Under the pieces are notes generated by a model. That model searched no databases. It saw only the letters and a program-made list of their open reading frames with translations, and was not told where the DNA came from. Positions 5,236 to 5,981 of a stretch of 5,981 nucleotides of DNA are shown here, in pieces. Source of the DNA: a bacterium (lineage in GTDB: Bacteria; UBP14; UBA6098; B30-G16). Location: the NCBI GenBank assembly GCA_027064665.1, contig JAMOPH010000395.1:1-5981 (forward strand). Direction: 5' to 3'. A program made the translations under genes and the position numbers. Every line of letters starts with the position of its first letter. Positions within the stretch are counted from its first letter, which is position 1.

Positions 5236-5981
5236 ATGCGGCGGGGATTGTTTTTGCTCGTTTTCCTTGCGATAGTTTCCGGGGTTTTCGCCAGTTATGG
5301 CGATGTGATTTCGGCAATCAATCAGGCGTATCAGAAGGGCGAAATCACCCTTGACGAGGCGGCGCTCTATAAGGCATACGCGATTGTTGCGCCGGAGCGC
5401 CTTCCCCAGCGCTTTCAGGGACTGCCGGCGCCGAAGTCCGGAACGCCCGCATTAGTGGAGATTTTCCAGCAACAGGCACAACTTTCGCAGCAAACCCGCA
5501 CGCTTCTGCGAACCCTTCTGTCCCGCCCCACCGGACTCCCCCTGACCTACGACACAGACCACTTCAGGATGCACTACACCCTCTCCGGCGGCGACGCAGT
5601 CCCCAACGAGGACTATGTCCACCAGATGGCAACCCGGTTTGAGGCGGCATACAATTTTCTGATTGACACCCGTGGCTATCTTGCGCCGCCATCGGACGGC
5701 ACCGCCGGCGGAAACAGCAAATACGATGTCTATATTATGGATATCCCCGGCGGCGGAGTCCTGGGATACACCTCCCCCGAGACCGAGGGCTCCTACCCCT
5801 GGAACGACGCCACAAGTTATATCGTTATGCGCAACGACTATTCTGCATATACATACGATGTTATGGGGATGATTGATGTCACTTCCGTGCACGAATTTTT
5901 CCACGCCGTGCAGATGGCATACAGTTATAACCAGCCGACCTGGTATATGGAGGTCTCATCCGTCTGGATTGAGGACGAACT
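5236..5981 (+). CDS. Secreted HExxH zinc metalloprotease, MXAN_6640-like, N-terminal part (truncated by window edge)
   Basis: The frame is open from the ATG at 5236 to the right edge (248 full codons), so the gene is cut by the window. AGGAGG at 5223-5228 is an excellent ribosome site, seven bases from the start. Residues 1-19 are a signal peptide (MRRG, a hydrophobic core, then VFA before SYG), so the product is exported. A Gln-rich helical stretch at about 73-95 looks like part of a propeptide or linker. The catalytic part starts near 103 (LTYDTDHFRMHYT). The zinc site is HEFFH (219-223), with Glu220 as the expected general base. Glu239 in WYMEVSSVWIEDE is a likely third ligand, as in gluzincin-type enzymes. 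The pattern HE(Y/F)FHAVQ followed by an aromatic-rich WxxE(x)nWxED segment is that of MXAN_6640-type putative metalloproteases of myxobacteria and FCB-type genomes. Substrate is unknown. Any C-terminal sorting domain lies outside the window. Confidence 0.85.
   Translation, partial: MRRGLFLLVFLAIVSGVFASYGDVISAINQAYQKGEITLDEAALYKAYAIVAPERLPQRFQGLPAPKSGTPALVEIFQQQAQLSQQTRTLLRTLLSRPTGLPLTYDTDHFRMHYTLSGGDAVPNEDYVHQMATRFEAAYNFLIDTRGYLAPPSDGTAGGNSKYDVYIMDIPGGGVLGYTSPETEGSYPWNDATSYIVMRNDYSAYTYDVMGMIDVTSVHEFFHAVQMAYSYNQPTWYMEVSSVWIEDE

Noticed and set aside
5452..5904. A 150-codon minus-strand open frame inside the metalloprotease gene
   Set aside because: It is antisense to the conserved HExxH protein and has Gly/Val-rich content with no motif or ribosome site that I can see.

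Overview
The window reads as chromosomal DNA of a free-living bacterium. The sigma factor is the short, region-1.1-lacking type found in the Bacteroidetes/Chlorobi (FCB) assemblage and several related uncultured phyla. It sits with an LVIVD-type beta-propeller exoprotein and an MXAN_6640-like HExxH exoprotease, both with signal peptides. That mix fits an FCB-related lineage, possibly a candidate phylum such as WOR-3 or Cloacimonadota, but this placement is inference and no marker here settles it. There is no sign of a phage, an IS element, a CRISPR array or a plasmid.

Layout. Positions 1-761 (minus) hold the first 253 codons of a secreted LVIVD-like repeat protein, which runs off the left edge. 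It has its own near-consensus promoter just past the terminator of the next gene. Positions 936-1784 (minus) encode a primary-type sigma-70 factor with its own promoter and terminator. From the same intergenic gap, tRNA-Lys(UUU) is transcribed to the right (1968-2040). It is followed by a small cytoplasmic protein of unknown function (about 2093-2431) and, 11 bp later, by a CstA-family pyruvate/peptide transporter (2443-4140). Positions 4216-5109 encode FabD, malonyl-CoA:ACP transacylase, as an apparently single-gene unit with its own promoter and a strong terminator. From 5236 to the right edge is the N-terminal part of a secreted zinc metalloprotease.

How the genes relate. The window mostly holds separate housekeeping units: transcription initiation, a tRNA, carbon uptake and fatty-acid priming. 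Two exported proteins flank them, and the sequence shows no common pathway. Promoter boxes (TTGACA/TTGAAA with 16-17 bp spacers and TATAAT-like -10 boxes) can be read in front of nearly every unit and match what the encoded sigma factor should recognise. The only likely operonic pair is the small unknown protein with cstA. The most interesting unexplained items are that small protein, which may start from a leaderless mRNA and whose sequence pattern recalls part of a Mrr-type nuclease fold, and an inverted repeat centred on the predicted fabD -10 box. I see no convincing new multi-gene system.
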